Shown here in pieces: positions 1 to 10,105 of a stretch of 64,000 nt of DNA (position 1 is its first letter; each line of letters begins with the position of its first letter). The stretch comes from an uncultured bacterium. GTDB taxonomy: Bacteria; Bacteroidota; Rhodothermia; Rhodothermales; UBA10348. Both the position numbers and the translations under genes were made by a program. The notes under the pieces were generated by a model. That model saw nothing but the letters and a program-made list of their open reading frames with translations. It ran no database searches and was not told the DNA's origin. The DNA lies in the NCBI GenBank assembly GCA_943788505.1, contig CALSQR010000002.1:317323-381322 (forward strand). Reading direction: 5' to 3'.

Positions 1-279
1 TGACGTACGGATGGACGCCTTCTCCGGAGAGAAGCCACCCAAAAATCCGCCGTATGGATCTGTGAACGTATCGTTCATAAGCTTTAAATCCGCATTTAAG
101 CGGCTCACACGCCACTATTAAGGCGCGCAATCCCATCTTTTACACGCAAACCGGGCACTATACCCAAGCCTTTCTGCGGGAAAAATCTTTCCCAGAGGCG
201 CAAAGAAGGATCGATCTTCAAATTTAGGCCCATCCTTACTAGCAATTCAAGAACAAATAGTTAAGTTTCAAGGCTTCAG

Positions 280-3200
280 ATGCTGCCAATCACTTCCGGA
301 TTCATGCACTCCAATCTCCGTGCCCACCTAGCTCCCAGAGTTAATCGATTCATTCTCGCGCTGATAGGATTGTCGATCTTGATCCTTCTGAGCCCATCAA
401 CCATCATGGCTCAGCAGTGCCAGGTGTATGTTAACGCTTCAGATGGATCCGACTCGAACTCTGGTGGATTATCCTCACCGTACAGAACTCTATCAAAAGG
501 CTGGAACGCGATTTCGAGCGGGGAAGACCTCTGCGTAGCTGCTGGAAGTTATGGGTCAGATGGCCAAGGCGAGTTTCTCGTGTTCGACGGGAAGGATGAT
601 GTAACCTTCCACATAATCCCGTTTGGAGGCGAAACGGGGGTCAAGATCGCTTTCCAGACCGTTACATTTGGCTCCCGCACAACGTGGAAGGGAGCGAATT
701 CGAGTCTTCAATTTGGGTCAATGGAGCTTGGAGCTGATAGCACCAAAGTTATAGAGTTCCTTGAGGGTACTGTCACTTTCGATTTGCCAGATGTTGTTCT
801 GGAGAGCACCGTTCAAGAAATTGTCTTTACAAATAGCACGGTTGCTGGAAACTTTAGTGTAGTAGGATCAGAGGCCGTGGTGCGTTATCAGAATAACCAG
901 CCGATCGACAATGCCCGCTTCATTCCCGGTCTCGACTCTGTGTTTGAAAATGAAGCTTCTTTGGTATTCCCCACTCTGGTCGATTGGACAGGTCAACGTA
1001 TCGTGCAAAGCGGAAGTGGTGAGATGATTTTCGCCGCCGGACTAAGGTGGCTGTCCGCTGAAACGATTTTTGAGCAGAATGCAGCTTGCGGCTGCCAGGC
1101 TAGGGTGCAAGGCGGACTTGAGCTAGGTGACAGCTCTAGCTCCTTTGTGGTCACAGGCTCGTTACTTGTGCTTGATTCCCTTTTTACGAGTTCTCAAGGT
1201 GCCTCCCTAGACCTCTTGAGAGGAAGTTTGGTGATTGAAACAGTTTCGGAAGCGTCGCATGATCGGCTCAAAGTGACGGTACGGGACGGCAATTCAGTGA
1301 TCGGAACACCGGGAGTGGTCAACCATCTTCCCGCCAGGATAGAAGTGAGCGGACAACTTGCTCTCAATTCGGAGCTGAGCCTTTCCGGGGCTGAATTGAA
1401 AGCTAATCGCCTTCTGAGCAACCTGAGCGGTGCGCAGATAGAGTTTCGAGAGGCTTTTGGAGAATTGGATGTCGAGTCGGTCGATTCACTCGATGTGCTC
1501 ATCCAGGCTGAATCATACGCCCATCTCGGGCGCACTTCGGGAGAATTGATCGTCGAAAGCGACCTTTTCTTAGAGGGCGCAACAAAAGTGCGACTTCTGA
1601 CTGTAGGGAATGCAGGTAAGGTATTCTTTTCGGAAAACTTGGAAGTCGGGGGCCTGTCTTCTGCCGGCGCCTTAGTGAGTAATAATGAATCGTTCTTGAT
1701 GATCTCCGATGACTTGGTCATTTCCCATCACCCTCAATCAAGCCTTTCTGCCCTCATTCTTCTCGAGTCATTTGATCAGGCTTCCTTCGAAGGTGACTTC
1801 TCGTTAGTCGACTGGAAATTAACCTCATGGGCGAAGGACGGACTCCTCTTCGCTTCCTCGCTTCCTGATGTCGAAGTCCGCTCTGGACGACTCAATGTTT
1901 CCCATCTCAATTCCGAAGCGACCGTCTTGAGCGACATCGAAATAGTAGGAGGATCCTTGGTCCTTTCCGGTAGCGATTTCTCCCTGATCGGAAACCTTTA
2001 TGTCTCCTCAGATGCATCGTTCAACTTAGCAAGTCAATCGCCTTTGGGTATAAACGGTACAATTCTCCCATCGTCAGGCTCAATAAATTTTGGAAACGCG
2101 GGCATCAAGACGCTCGATAGCAGTCTCTTACGTATTGAATCAGCAATTATGGTCGACTCAATATCCATGAACTCACCGAGGGCTCGAATAGAGATAGCCT
2201 CGACACCGAATCTGGTAAAAAGTCTTTCCCTTGGAGAGGGTATTCTGTTTCTGAAAGACGGATCCTCAGTCGACGTCGAGAGTGACCTAATCCGTGAAGA
2301 GGCCAACATCGTCTCGGAAGGAAATGGAGCGCTAAGACTAGTTTCGACGGATACCTTAACGGTTCAAGGGTTTTCTGATAGCCTTCTACCCAATCTCCAT
2401 ATCGATGCTCCAGTAATTTTGAACGACGATGTAGTCTTTGTTGACGGAGACCTGCTCATTGGTCCGGAAGCATCTATCTACGCCGCCTCAGGAGCCAGAC
2501 TGGGTATTCGAGATGACTTCAGGGCCAACCAGGCAACGATAAGCATGAGGGATGTTGAATCTCTGAACGTGTCTGGCGACCTGGAAATAAACTCATCATT
2601 CTTGGATATACGAGGTATAGAGATCTACGTCGATGGCAAAATGACGGTGCATAATAGTAATACCATTGATAATATCGCTCTATTATCCGGGTCAACGTTT
2701 GAGATAACCGAATCAGTAATTGAAACTGATTTCATGTCTTTAAAAGCACTGGGAATAAATGAAATCACTGGCGATGGGATGATTGATATTTCTAGGCGCC
2801 TTACTATTTCTTCTGGAAGCATTGTCGTTCATGACGGAGAGGTACTAAAAGTCACAGACGGAGAACTCCGTATTGATGGCTCTGTGGAAGGTACAAACTA
2901 TATAACGCTTGAGGGCTCGACCTCTACCTGGAGTGGTACTGGTGTTTTTTCACATCTCGCACTCAATCTTACTGACCCCAGTTCGACAGCTCATTTTGAA
3001 GGAGATAGTTTGACAGTTGGTTCTTTGCTTTTTATGAATGGAGGTATTAACGCCGGAGGTGCTCATGTTACCGGTAGTGGTTCCCCTGCCAAAAATAAGT
3101 TGGTTTTCTATTTAGAGAGTACTGATACGCAAGATAGTTGGAATGAAAAACGGATCGCCAACTATGCTTCTATTGATGGCGACTTTTCCATCACTATTGA

Positions 3201-6200
3201 AGGAGAAGTGTCTGATTACTTTACCTTCCCACCCTTCCTGAACGAGTTAGGTATTATCGACCTAAAGATCGCGACGAGAGATATATCCAATGATCCGGGC
3301 CTGTATGGTATTTCAATATCACACAACTTGTTGGTTGAAGGCTTTTTAGCAGTAGCCCGTGATACACGGATTCGCTTAAGCGGTACTATCACCCTTGTAG
3401 GGCAAGGCAGGTTTCATGAAATACAGGGCCATATCCTGGGGGGTGTCTTGCAATCTTCTGGCCTTGGCTCAACTTTAAAAGGCGACCTTGCAATGCGTCT
3501 TGATAAGTTGCACGTACTTTCATCAGGGACACTGCAGGATATTTATGATGTAGGCTTTATGCAGATAGACACCGCAGATATCCTTTGGGTAAATGCGAAT
3601 CGTTTTGCAGTAAACAGCTCTGGTTTTGATATCGATGGATCCAATTTGTCGCTGTCTGATGTCTTAATAGACAATGTCGGTAACTCAAACTCTATTTCAG
3701 GGTCTCGTATTGATTTTACGAATTCTAATATTTCTTTCAATCAGCCGGGAGTATTGTTAATAAATGATTCTGACTTTGTTATTTCATCATCTAGCGTGAC
3801 ACCTTTTTCAATCTCATCGCCTTTATCAATTAATTCCAATTCAGTCCTTCCAGGTTTTCTTGTCGGAAGCGGTGGATCTGTATTGCTGCAAAACAATCTA
3901 AGCGCAACTGGTAAAGTATTCTTGGACAACTCTACGATGGCAACTAACGGATATTCTTTTACCCTAAGACATGGCCAAGTCAGCGTTGGGGAGAATGTTA
4001 CGATAATCGGCGACCCTGATACGAATCTCGATCGAATAATATTTTCAGGAGAAACGAATAGCTGGTCTGGATCGGCATCGCTTCAAAACATCGGTATTCA
4101 AGTAGTAGACTCGCACCTCGAAGTATCAAAACCACATGGAGATGGGGCTCCTTGCTTTCTGTCAGCATTTGGTGGGTCTTTAACTATCATAAATAGTGAA
4201 TTATCACTGATAGATTGTGATGTTGTTATAGAAAGCAGTCTTCCTGAACCCGTAGCCATTGACAACTCCCGAGTGACTACGACGCTACAGCAACCACCCA
4301 ATATCAATCTAGATACTTGGATACTCGATGACGAGAATTGGGCCGAATTAATTATTCGTACTTCGGAGGAAAGCAGAGTCCGTTTTAGCGGGAATACTCG
4401 CATAGATAATTTGACGATTGCCAACGGAGTTCACCTCATAGCAGCGGACCAGCCAATTCATATCCACGGCAGATTTGCCTTTGGAAGAACAGCTTCCAGC
4501 ACAATCATCGATGGCAGCACCTCGATTGGTTTGCAAAAAGGCGCGCACATTGTAAGAGAGGGTATGGGCGAGTTAATCGGTAATATACTGTTCGATTCGG
4601 GGCATACAATTGCATACACCATAAAGGACAAGCGATCTTTCGAAGCAGACTTTCTCAGAGGTAGGCTATTCGTTTCCGGCACCGAGCTACCAGATGTGGT
4701 TGACAATTTTATCTTACAACTAGATTTTTCGACCACTTATGACGCTTCGTTGCAGATTCGTAAATCTGTGGAAATAGAGGTAGCAGCCTTTTTGGGGGGT
4801 ACGTTTAATTACAGTAAAGATTCAACACTCTTGTTTGGAGATAATTCCCTTCTATGGATCAGGGATACGTCGCAGTATTCGAAGCCCATGATCCCATCGT
4901 TTAGGCCGAATAGTGTATCGAGACTGATTTACGATACTGATCGTGAATCTTTCTTGGCAATCCCCACTCATGTCGAGCGTATTGATATTTCTTTGTTAAG
5001 CAGTTCATCTGCTCTCAGCATAGGTGCCGCCATTAGTGCAGACTCACTTTTATTTTCGGGTACTGATAAGAATTCTATTGTGAGACTTAATGGTAACAGT
5101 GTTTCCAGTGCACGCTATCTGTCTGTAGTCGGCACCTCCATCATAAGTCGGAAGAGAGCTGAGCTTACCTTTGGCGGAAGAGCATTTATTGACCACAATT
5201 CCTCACTTGAGGACAATCTAATCATAAACTCATCTGCTGATATGACGGTGGAGGGTGCAGTCAGCGTACTGAGCTTCATAAGCGAAGCTGATTTAACTCT
5301 CGATACAATGCAATTTAATCCGCTACAAATAACCGCTCGGCGTACTGCACAAAAATGGTCTCTTTCTGATGAACTGGAATTGGATTACCTGATTATCGAC
5401 CTGCCGGAAGCAGCAGCTCTGACCCTGACTTCAACAAAGGATATCAATGTAATTGTTAAACAAAGACTTGAAATGATCTCCGGAGGCATCATTGGATCCA
5501 GTACCTCTATTCTACCCAAGCAGTTTGATTTTACGCCCATGAATACATTTTTATTTGGGAGAATCGTGATGCCCTTTGAGGCCGGTGAGCCCCTTTATTT
5601 TAGTCTTCCCGTTCGGATACAGGACCGCTACTTCACTACTACATTCGAAGTCCCTGATGCCCTCCCTGCTGAAACCGTTTTGAGTTTATCATCAGTTTAT
5701 AATTCATTCTCGCTGGAATCTGGCCTACCCCTCTTCGGTACTGACGATACTGCGTATAGAGGATCTACTGGTTATTCCCTCTCAGTACACAGCTCTACCA
5801 CGTATCCTGAACGAATCAAACTGAACGCAAAGTTGGAGTCCAATACTGGTTCGTCCCATCTGGCTATTCTCGATAGGTGGAATTGGGCGATTCCGGGATC
5901 AGGTTTGATATCATCCGCCGATCGCTCAGAGCATACATATACGAATGTGCTCGGTGCTCTATCTTCGAAAGGATCACTTTGGACTGTTATCATTCCAGAG
6001 GCCGACTTTGCTCATCGAGCAACTTCTCAACTTTATAACTTTGGTGATGATATCATCGATATCGATTTTCTCGGTGTATTTATATCGCTTCCAGAATTGG
6101 CCGCCACACCTGAATTAAATTGGGCGTGGAATAGTGATAGCGACATATTTGACGGTGATCTTCCTGGACTTACTCGACTGGTTAATTCCACCCACAGTAA

Positions 6201-6822
6201 GATAGTTATCGATAGAGATATGAAAGCCAGAACATTGACCTCTATTATAGATGATACCCGCGTTTTGTATCAGCCCCTCAGCAATGATGAACGGCTTGAG
6301 ATTTCCTGCTCTTTTTGCGAACTACCATCCCTAAAGCCGATTTCAGGAGAACTCCTAAGTCTGGGATTTTTGTCGGAAGAATATTCTTTGGACATATCTA
6401 GTGAAGCTAATACTACCTCTTTCAACATTCAGGCTTCGAAAATAAGTGACCTTCTTTTCGTCGAAACACCAGATATTCTTCATTATTATGACGAATTCGG
6501 TGACAGAATCTCCGCTGTGGTTACCACACTGGTAGAAAATAAACCGTCATCTGAAAGAGGTGTCGGTCGGTACGATCTATTTCCAAACCCGATGAAAAAC
6601 GATCTGACGATTTCTTGTGAAGATATGGCAGACTCCTTCACTCAGGTATCTGTCTTCGACTCGCTGGGAAGACAAGTCGGAAATGTCAAAATGACGCAGC
6701 CTAGTTGCTACTTCAACCTCAATGGAAACACTTCACTTCGTCTCAGTGCCGGGCATTACTTTGTACAATTATCAAACAGTAATCGAACTTTGGCGACGCG
6801 AATCGTTACCAAGTTGAGATAA
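280..6822 (+). CDS. Giant secreted beta-helix-like protein with T9SS type A C-terminal sorting domain
   Basis: 2180-aa ORF. N-terminal hydrophobic signal ('FILALIGLSILILLSPSTIMAQ'), then 'VYVNASDGSDSNSGGLSSPYRTLSKG', typical of parallel beta-helix proteins. C-terminus 'YDLFPNPMKNDLTI...SLGRQVG...LSAGHYFVQLSNSNRTLATRIVTKLR' matches Por-secretion sorting domains. Alternative ATG at 304. Confidence 0.8.
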   Translation: MLPITSGFMHSNLRAHLAPRVNRFILALIGLSILILLSPSTIMAQQCQVYVNASDGSDSNSGGLSSPYRTLSKGWNAISSGEDLCVAAGSYGSDGQGEFLVFDGKDDVTFHIIPFGGETGVKIAFQTVTFGSRTTWKGANSSLQFGSMELGADSTKVIEFLEGTVTFDLPDVVLESTVQEIVFTNSTVAGNFSVVGSEAVVRYQNNQPIDNARFIPGLDSVFENEASLVFPTLVDWTGQRIVQSGSGEMIFAAGLRWLSAETIFEQNAACGCQARVQGGLELGDSSSSFVVTGSLLVLDSLFTSSQGASLDLLRGSLVIETVSEASHDRLKVTVRDGNSVIGTPGVVNHLPARIEVSGQLALNSELSLSGAELKANRLLSNLSGAQIEFREAFGELDVESVDSLDVLIQAESYAHLGRTSGELIVESDLFLEGATKVRLLTVGNAGKVFFSENLEVGGLSSAGALVSNNESFLMISDDLVISHHPQSSLSALILLESFDQASFEGDFSLVDWKLTSWAKDGLLFASSLPDVEVRSGRLNVSHLNSEATVLSDIEIVGGSLVLSGSDFSLIGNLYVSSDASFNLASQSPLGINGTILPSSGSINFGNAGIKTLDSSLLRIESAIMVDSISMNSPRARIEIASTPNLVKSLSLGEGILFLKDGSSVDVESDLIREEANIVSEGNGALRLVSTDTLTVQGFSDSLLPNLHIDAPVILNDDVVFVDGDLLIGPEASIYAASGARLGIRDDFRANQATISMRDVESLNVSGDLEINSSFLDIRGIEIYVDGKMTVHNSNTIDNIALLSGSTFEITESVIETDFMSLKALGINEITGDGMIDISRRLTISSGSIVVHDGEVLKVTDGELRIDGSVEGTNYITLEGSTSTWSGTGVFSHLALNLTDPSSTAHFEGDSLTVGSLLFMNGGINAGGAHVTGSGSPAKNKLVFYLESTDTQDSWNEKRIANYASIDGDFSITIEGEVSDYFTFPPFLNELGIIDLKIATRDISNDPGLYGISISHNLLVEGFLAVARDTRIRLSGTITLVGQGRFHEIQGHILGGVLQSSGLGSTLKGDLAMRLDKLHVLSSGTLQDIYDVGFMQIDTADILWVNANRFAVNSSGFDIDGSNLSLSDVLIDNVGNSNSISGSRIDFTNSNISFNQPGVLLINDSDFVISSSSVTPFSISSPLSINSNSVLPGFLVGSGGSVLLQNNLSATGKVFLDNSTMATNGYSFTLRHGQVSVGENVTIIGDPDTNLDRIIFSGETNSWSGSASLQNIGIQVVDSHLEVSKPHGDGAPCFLSAFGGSLTIINSELSLIDCDVVIESSLPEPVAIDNSRVTTTLQQPPNINLDTWILDDENWAELIIRTSEESRVRFSGNTRIDNLTIANGVHLIAADQPIHIHGRFAFGRTASSTIIDGSTSIGLQKGAHIVREGMGELIGNILFDSGHTIAYTIKDKRSFEADFLRGRLFVSGTELPDVVDNFILQLDFSTTYDASLQIRKSVEIEVAAFLGGTFNYSKDSTLLFGDNSLLWIRDTSQYSKPMIPSFRPNSVSRLIYDTDRESFLAIPTHVERIDISLLSSSSALSIGAAISADSLLFSGTDKNSIVRLNGNSVSSARYLSVVGTSIISRKRAELTFGGRAFIDHNSSLEDNLIINSSADMTVEGAVSVLSFISEADLTLDTMQFNPLQITARRTAQKWSLSDELELDYLIIDLPEAAALTLTSTKDINVIVKQRLEMISGGIIGSSTSILPKQFDFTPMNTFLFGRIVMPFEAGEPLYFSLPVRIQDRYFTTTFEVPDALPAETVLSLSSVYNSFSLESGLPLFGTDDTAYRGSTGYSLSVHSSTTYPERIKLNAKLESNTGSSHLAILDRWNWAIPGSGLISSADRSEHTYTNVLGALSSKGSLWTVIIPEADFAHRATSQLYNFGDDIIDIDFLGVFISLPELAATPELNWAWNSDSDIFDGDLPGLTRLVNSTHSKIVIDRDMKARTLTSIIDDTRVLYQPLSNDERLEISCSFCELPSLKPISGELLSLGFLSEEYSLDISSEANTTSFNIQASKISDLLFVETPDILHYYDEFGDRISAVVTTLVENKPSSERGVGRYDLFPNPMKNDLTISCEDMADSFTQVSVFDSLGRQVGNVKMTQPSCYFNLNGNTSLRLSAGHYFVQLSNSNRTLATRIVTKLR

Positions 6823-7612
6823 ACATGTCATAAGAATCGAAACATTTTAAGTCAGGATTGTACCCCCTCTGTTCAATTTCGACTTCGTTTTGCCGAAAGG
6901 AGATCACATTATAGCTTTGCCATGGAAGGTGCGTCTCTCTGGATCGGGAGCTCGTGGCCGTCCCTGCACAAACATGATGTATTGAGCCGTAGGCTGTCTT
7001 TTCTACCGAGATTAGACTTCGATGAAGATGGCCGTGAAGAACCATACTGCACCCGTTAAGAGATAATTTGGAAACCAATTGGTGATAGTCGGCAACAAAT
7101 CCTGGTGCTTGTTTACAGGAATAGTCGTAAAGTGGATGATGCAGGCATACCACGATTTTAGATACACTACTCTCCGATAGAAGCCTTTTCATACGCTCCA
7201 CCAGTGATTTAGAGTCAATCGTCCCTCCCGTTGTTTTGCGTGGGTCGGTTGAATCAACTCCCAGAAAAGCAATGCCCCCGAGTACGCATTGTTCTCTAAC
7301 AAAGTCTCCTAAATATTGGTCAAAACGTGCTTGGCTATAAAGGAGCCTATTGATTGGCTCCCAATACGGCGGTATATCGTGATTACCCTGAACAGCGAGT
7401 AGAGGCGGTTTCAGAGATTTCAAGAAGCTACGAGCTAACTTCCATTCTCGGTCGCGGCTTCGTTGAGTATGGTCTCCAGAAACCACAATCAAATCTAAAT
7501 CGAACCGACTAAGATCTTCGAAGAGAGCTACTACTAGACCACGGTTTTGAATTTGTCCAAAATGGAGATCTGATATATGAGCAATTTTTAACCCCTGTCG
7601 GACATCATCCAT
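6806..7612 (-). CDS. Calcineurin-like metallophosphoesterase
   Basis: Motifs HISDLHFG, GDHTQR, GNHD, HHPLYD, HGHLHR. The 3' end overlaps the convergent giant gene. Confidence 0.88.
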   Translation of the reverse strand: MDDVRQGLKIAHISDLHFGQIQNRGLVVALFEDLSRFDLDLIVVSGDHTQRSRDREWKLARSFLKSLKPPLLAVQGNHDIPPYWEPINRLLYSQARFDQYLGDFVREQCVLGGIAFLGVDSTDPRKTTGGTIDSKSLVERMKRLLSESSVSKIVVCLHHPLYDYSCKQAPGFVADYHQLVSKLSLNGCSMVLHGHLHRSLISVEKTAYGSIHHVCAGTATSSRSRETHLPWQSYNVISFRQNEVEIEQRGYNPDLKCFDSYDMFISTW

Positions 7613-7641
7613 TTATTTTTCCGGGAGAAGATTCGCCGAAG

Positions 7642-8958
7642 CTAAAGCAACATCGTGACCGGATCCTCAAGGTATCCGCGGACGGTCTTGAGGAATTCTG
7701 CCCCCGCTACACCGTCAACGACACGATGGTCGCAGGAGAGCGTGACTTTCATCCGCTTGCCAGGTACAACCACGCCGTCCGTTACGACGGGCACTTCTTG
7801 GATCGAACCGATGGCCAGGATGCATGCGTTCGGTGGATTGATGATGGCCGTGAATTCGTCGATCCCGAACATTCCCAGGTTGGACGTCGAAAACGTTGAT
7901 CCCGACCAGTCCTCGGGTTGCAGTTCGCGATTTCGAGCTCTCGTGGCCAGCTCGCGGGTTTCAGAGGCCAGTTCAGTGAGTCCCTTACGGTCAGCATGGC
8001 GGATTACGGGTGTGATCAGCCCCTCATCAACGGACACGGCAATGGACATGTGTACGTCCTTGTGTAGCCTGATTTCTCCCTCTGCCTCCATCCAGGAAGC
8101 ATTCACCCATGGGTGCTGACGCAGCGCCAATGCACAAGCTTTCGTTACCAGATCGTTGAAAGAGACCTTGCTCAGATCGCGAGCCTCGGCTTTCTCATTG
8201 AGCTTGGCACGGAATGAAACAGCTTCCTTCATATCGATATCCGCGGTCAAGTAGAAGTGCGGATTCGTGAACTTACTCTCCGCCAAGCGACGCGCAATGG
8301 TCTTGCGCATCTGCGAGATGCGGACTGCTTCGTACGAACCACCGGGCACGGCAGCTGGCGCAGAAGGTTCGACCTGCGGACGAGGTGATTCGACTGGAGC
8401 CTCAGCTACAGGCTGCACAGCGACCTGTGCCGCGCCACCCATCGCGGCTTCCACGTCGCGCTTAATAATGCGACCTTCCGGACCTGAGCCAGCAATTGCG
8501 GCTAGATTCATACCTTGCTCGCTGGCCATTTTCCGAGCCAAGGGCGATACTTTCACGCGTCCGCCGGGAGCGGCCGGTGCGGGTGCTGGAGCGGCCGGCG
8601 CGGGGGCCGGAGCGACCGGTGCGGGGGCCGGAGCCGGTACTGGAGCAGCTTCCTCTGCAGCAGGAGGAGCACTGTTGCCTCCACCACCATACTTGGCCAG
8701 AATGTCCGAAATGTCTTCTCCCTCCTGCCCGAGAATGGCAATCAGGCCTCCTATCGGCACCGCGTCGCCTTCGCCGATCACGCGCTTGAGCAGCACGCCA
8801 TCATCATAGACTTCGAGGTCCATCGTCGCCTTATCGGTTTCAACCTGGGCAACGACATCACCGGCGGAAATAGAGGTGCCTTCTTCAACGAGCCACGCCG
8901 CGAGGACACCTTCTTCCATGGTGTCACTCATCTTCGGCATTTCAACTGCAATAGCCAT
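7642..8958 (-). CDS. pdhC: Pyruvate dehydrogenase E2, dihydrolipoamide acetyltransferase
   Basis: N-terminal lipoyl domain ('VETDKATMDLEV'), Ala-Pro linker, E3-binding domain, catalytic C-terminus with 'DHRVVDGVAGAEFL'. Downstream of pdhB. Confidence 0.95.
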   Translation of the reverse strand: MAIAVEMPKMSDTMEEGVLAAWLVEEGTSISAGDVVAQVETDKATMDLEVYDDGVLLKRVIGEGDAVPIGGLIAILGQEGEDISDILAKYGGGGNSAPPAAEEAAPVPAPAPAPVAPAPAPAAPAPAPAAPGGRVKVSPLARKMASEQGMNLAAIAGSGPEGRIIKRDVEAAMGGAAQVAVQPVAEAPVESPRPQVEPSAPAAVPGGSYEAVRISQMRKTIARRLAESKFTNPHFYLTADIDMKEAVSFRAKLNEKAEARDLSKVSFNDLVTKACALALRQHPWVNASWMEAEGEIRLHKDVHMSIAVSVDEGLITPVIRHADRKGLTELASETRELATRARNRELQPEDWSGSTFSTSNLGMFGIDEFTAIINPPNACILAIGSIQEVPVVTDGVVVPGKRMKVTLSCDHRVVDGVAGAEFLKTVRGYLEDPVTMLL

Positions 8959-9082
8959 CGTGTTCTACGTGTCTTGTATGGGCTTGGGTCTGGAGCAGTG
9001 CTTCAAGCGTCGACGGACTGTCGGGCGGATCAGAAGCACTTTGGGAGAGCGCCGGCCGTTTTGGAGCCGACCCTACACGGTC

Positions 9083-10066
9083 TTACTTGGCGTACATCAC
9101 ACTCAAGCAAGCCTGGTAGGCGTCCTCTTCCTGCGGCATGTAATATTCAATCAAGTTCTTGGCATACGGCGCGGGTACATCTTTGGCCGTGATTCGCTTG
9201 ATGGGGGCATCAAGGAAATCAAACGCCCGATCCTGGATCTGGAACGTGATCTCGGAAGAGATGCTCGCATAAGGATTGCTCTCATCGATGATCACACATC
9301 GGTTGGTCTTTTTGATGGACTCAACAATGGTGTCGATATCGAGCGGACGAATCGTGCGAGGGTCAATGACCTCGGCGCTGTAGCCGTCGTTCTCGAGACG
9401 CTCAGCGACACGCATGGCAATGTGGTAGCTCTTGGAGTGGGCCACGATGGTCACATCCGTGCCCTCCTTCGCAATACGGGCCTTACCGATCGGGATGAGG
9501 TAGTCTTCCGCATCGGATACTTCGCCTTTCATCCCGAACATCGTCTCGCTTTCGAGGAAAATGACCGGGTTGTCATCGCGAATAGCGGACTTGAGAAGTC
9601 CTTTCGCATCGTTAGGGTTAGACGGAGCAATCACTTTCAGACCTGGGAAGGTCGAGTAAATGCTTTCGGTCGATGTGTTGTGCGTCGCGGCAAGCTGGCC
9701 TGCTGCACCGTTGGCACCGCGAAATACGATCGGCACGGTGAAATGACCACCAGACATGTAGCGAATCTTCGCCGCATTGTTGATGATCTGGTCGATGGCG
9801 ACGAACGAAAAGTTGAACGTCATGAACTCGATGATCGGCCGAAGACCGTTCATCGCAGCTCCTACGCCGAGACCACAAAATCCGTTTTCGGAAATCGGGG
9901 TGTCGATCACGCGTTTGGGTCCAAATTGCTCGAGCATGCCCTCGCTGACCTTGTAGGCGCCATTGTATTCGGCCACTTCTTCGCCCATCAAGAATACGCG
10001 CTCATCGCGGACCATCTCTTCGGTCATCGCGGCGCGAAGAGCTTCTCTATACTGTAATACTGCCAT
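9083..10066 (-). CDS. pdhB: Pyruvate dehydrogenase E1 beta subunit
   Basis: Transketolase-like 'REALRAAMTEEMVRDERVFLMGEEVAEYNGAYKVSEGM'; follows pdhA. Confidence 0.95.
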   Translation of the reverse strand: MAVLQYREALRAAMTEEMVRDERVFLMGEEVAEYNGAYKVSEGMLEQFGPKRVIDTPISENGFCGLGVGAAMNGLRPIIEFMTFNFSFVAIDQIINNAAKIRYMSGGHFTVPIVFRGANGAAGQLAATHNTSTESIYSTFPGLKVIAPSNPNDAKGLLKSAIRDDNPVIFLESETMFGMKGEVSDAEDYLIPIGKARIAKEGTDVTIVAHSKSYHIAMRVAERLENDGYSAEVIDPRTIRPLDIDTIVESIKKTNRCVIIDESNPYASISSEITFQIQDRAFDFLDAPIKRITAKDVPAPYAKNLIEYYMPQEEDAYQACLSVMYAK

Positions 10067-10105
10067 GATTGGAGTGATTTTCAGGGGTTGCAGGTTCGGG
10101 AATGA

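Noticed and set aside
1194-1721. 175-aa minus-strand ORF
   Set aside because: Antisense within the giant T9SS protein gene; no start context or motif support.
8267-8809. Ala/Gly-rich plus-strand ORF
   Set aside because: Antisense of the Ala-Pro linker of pdhC; compositional artefact.
8876-10057. 393-aa plus-strand ORF opposite pdhB
   Set aside because: Shadow ORF antisense to a clear pdhB; low-complexity translation with no recognisable motif.
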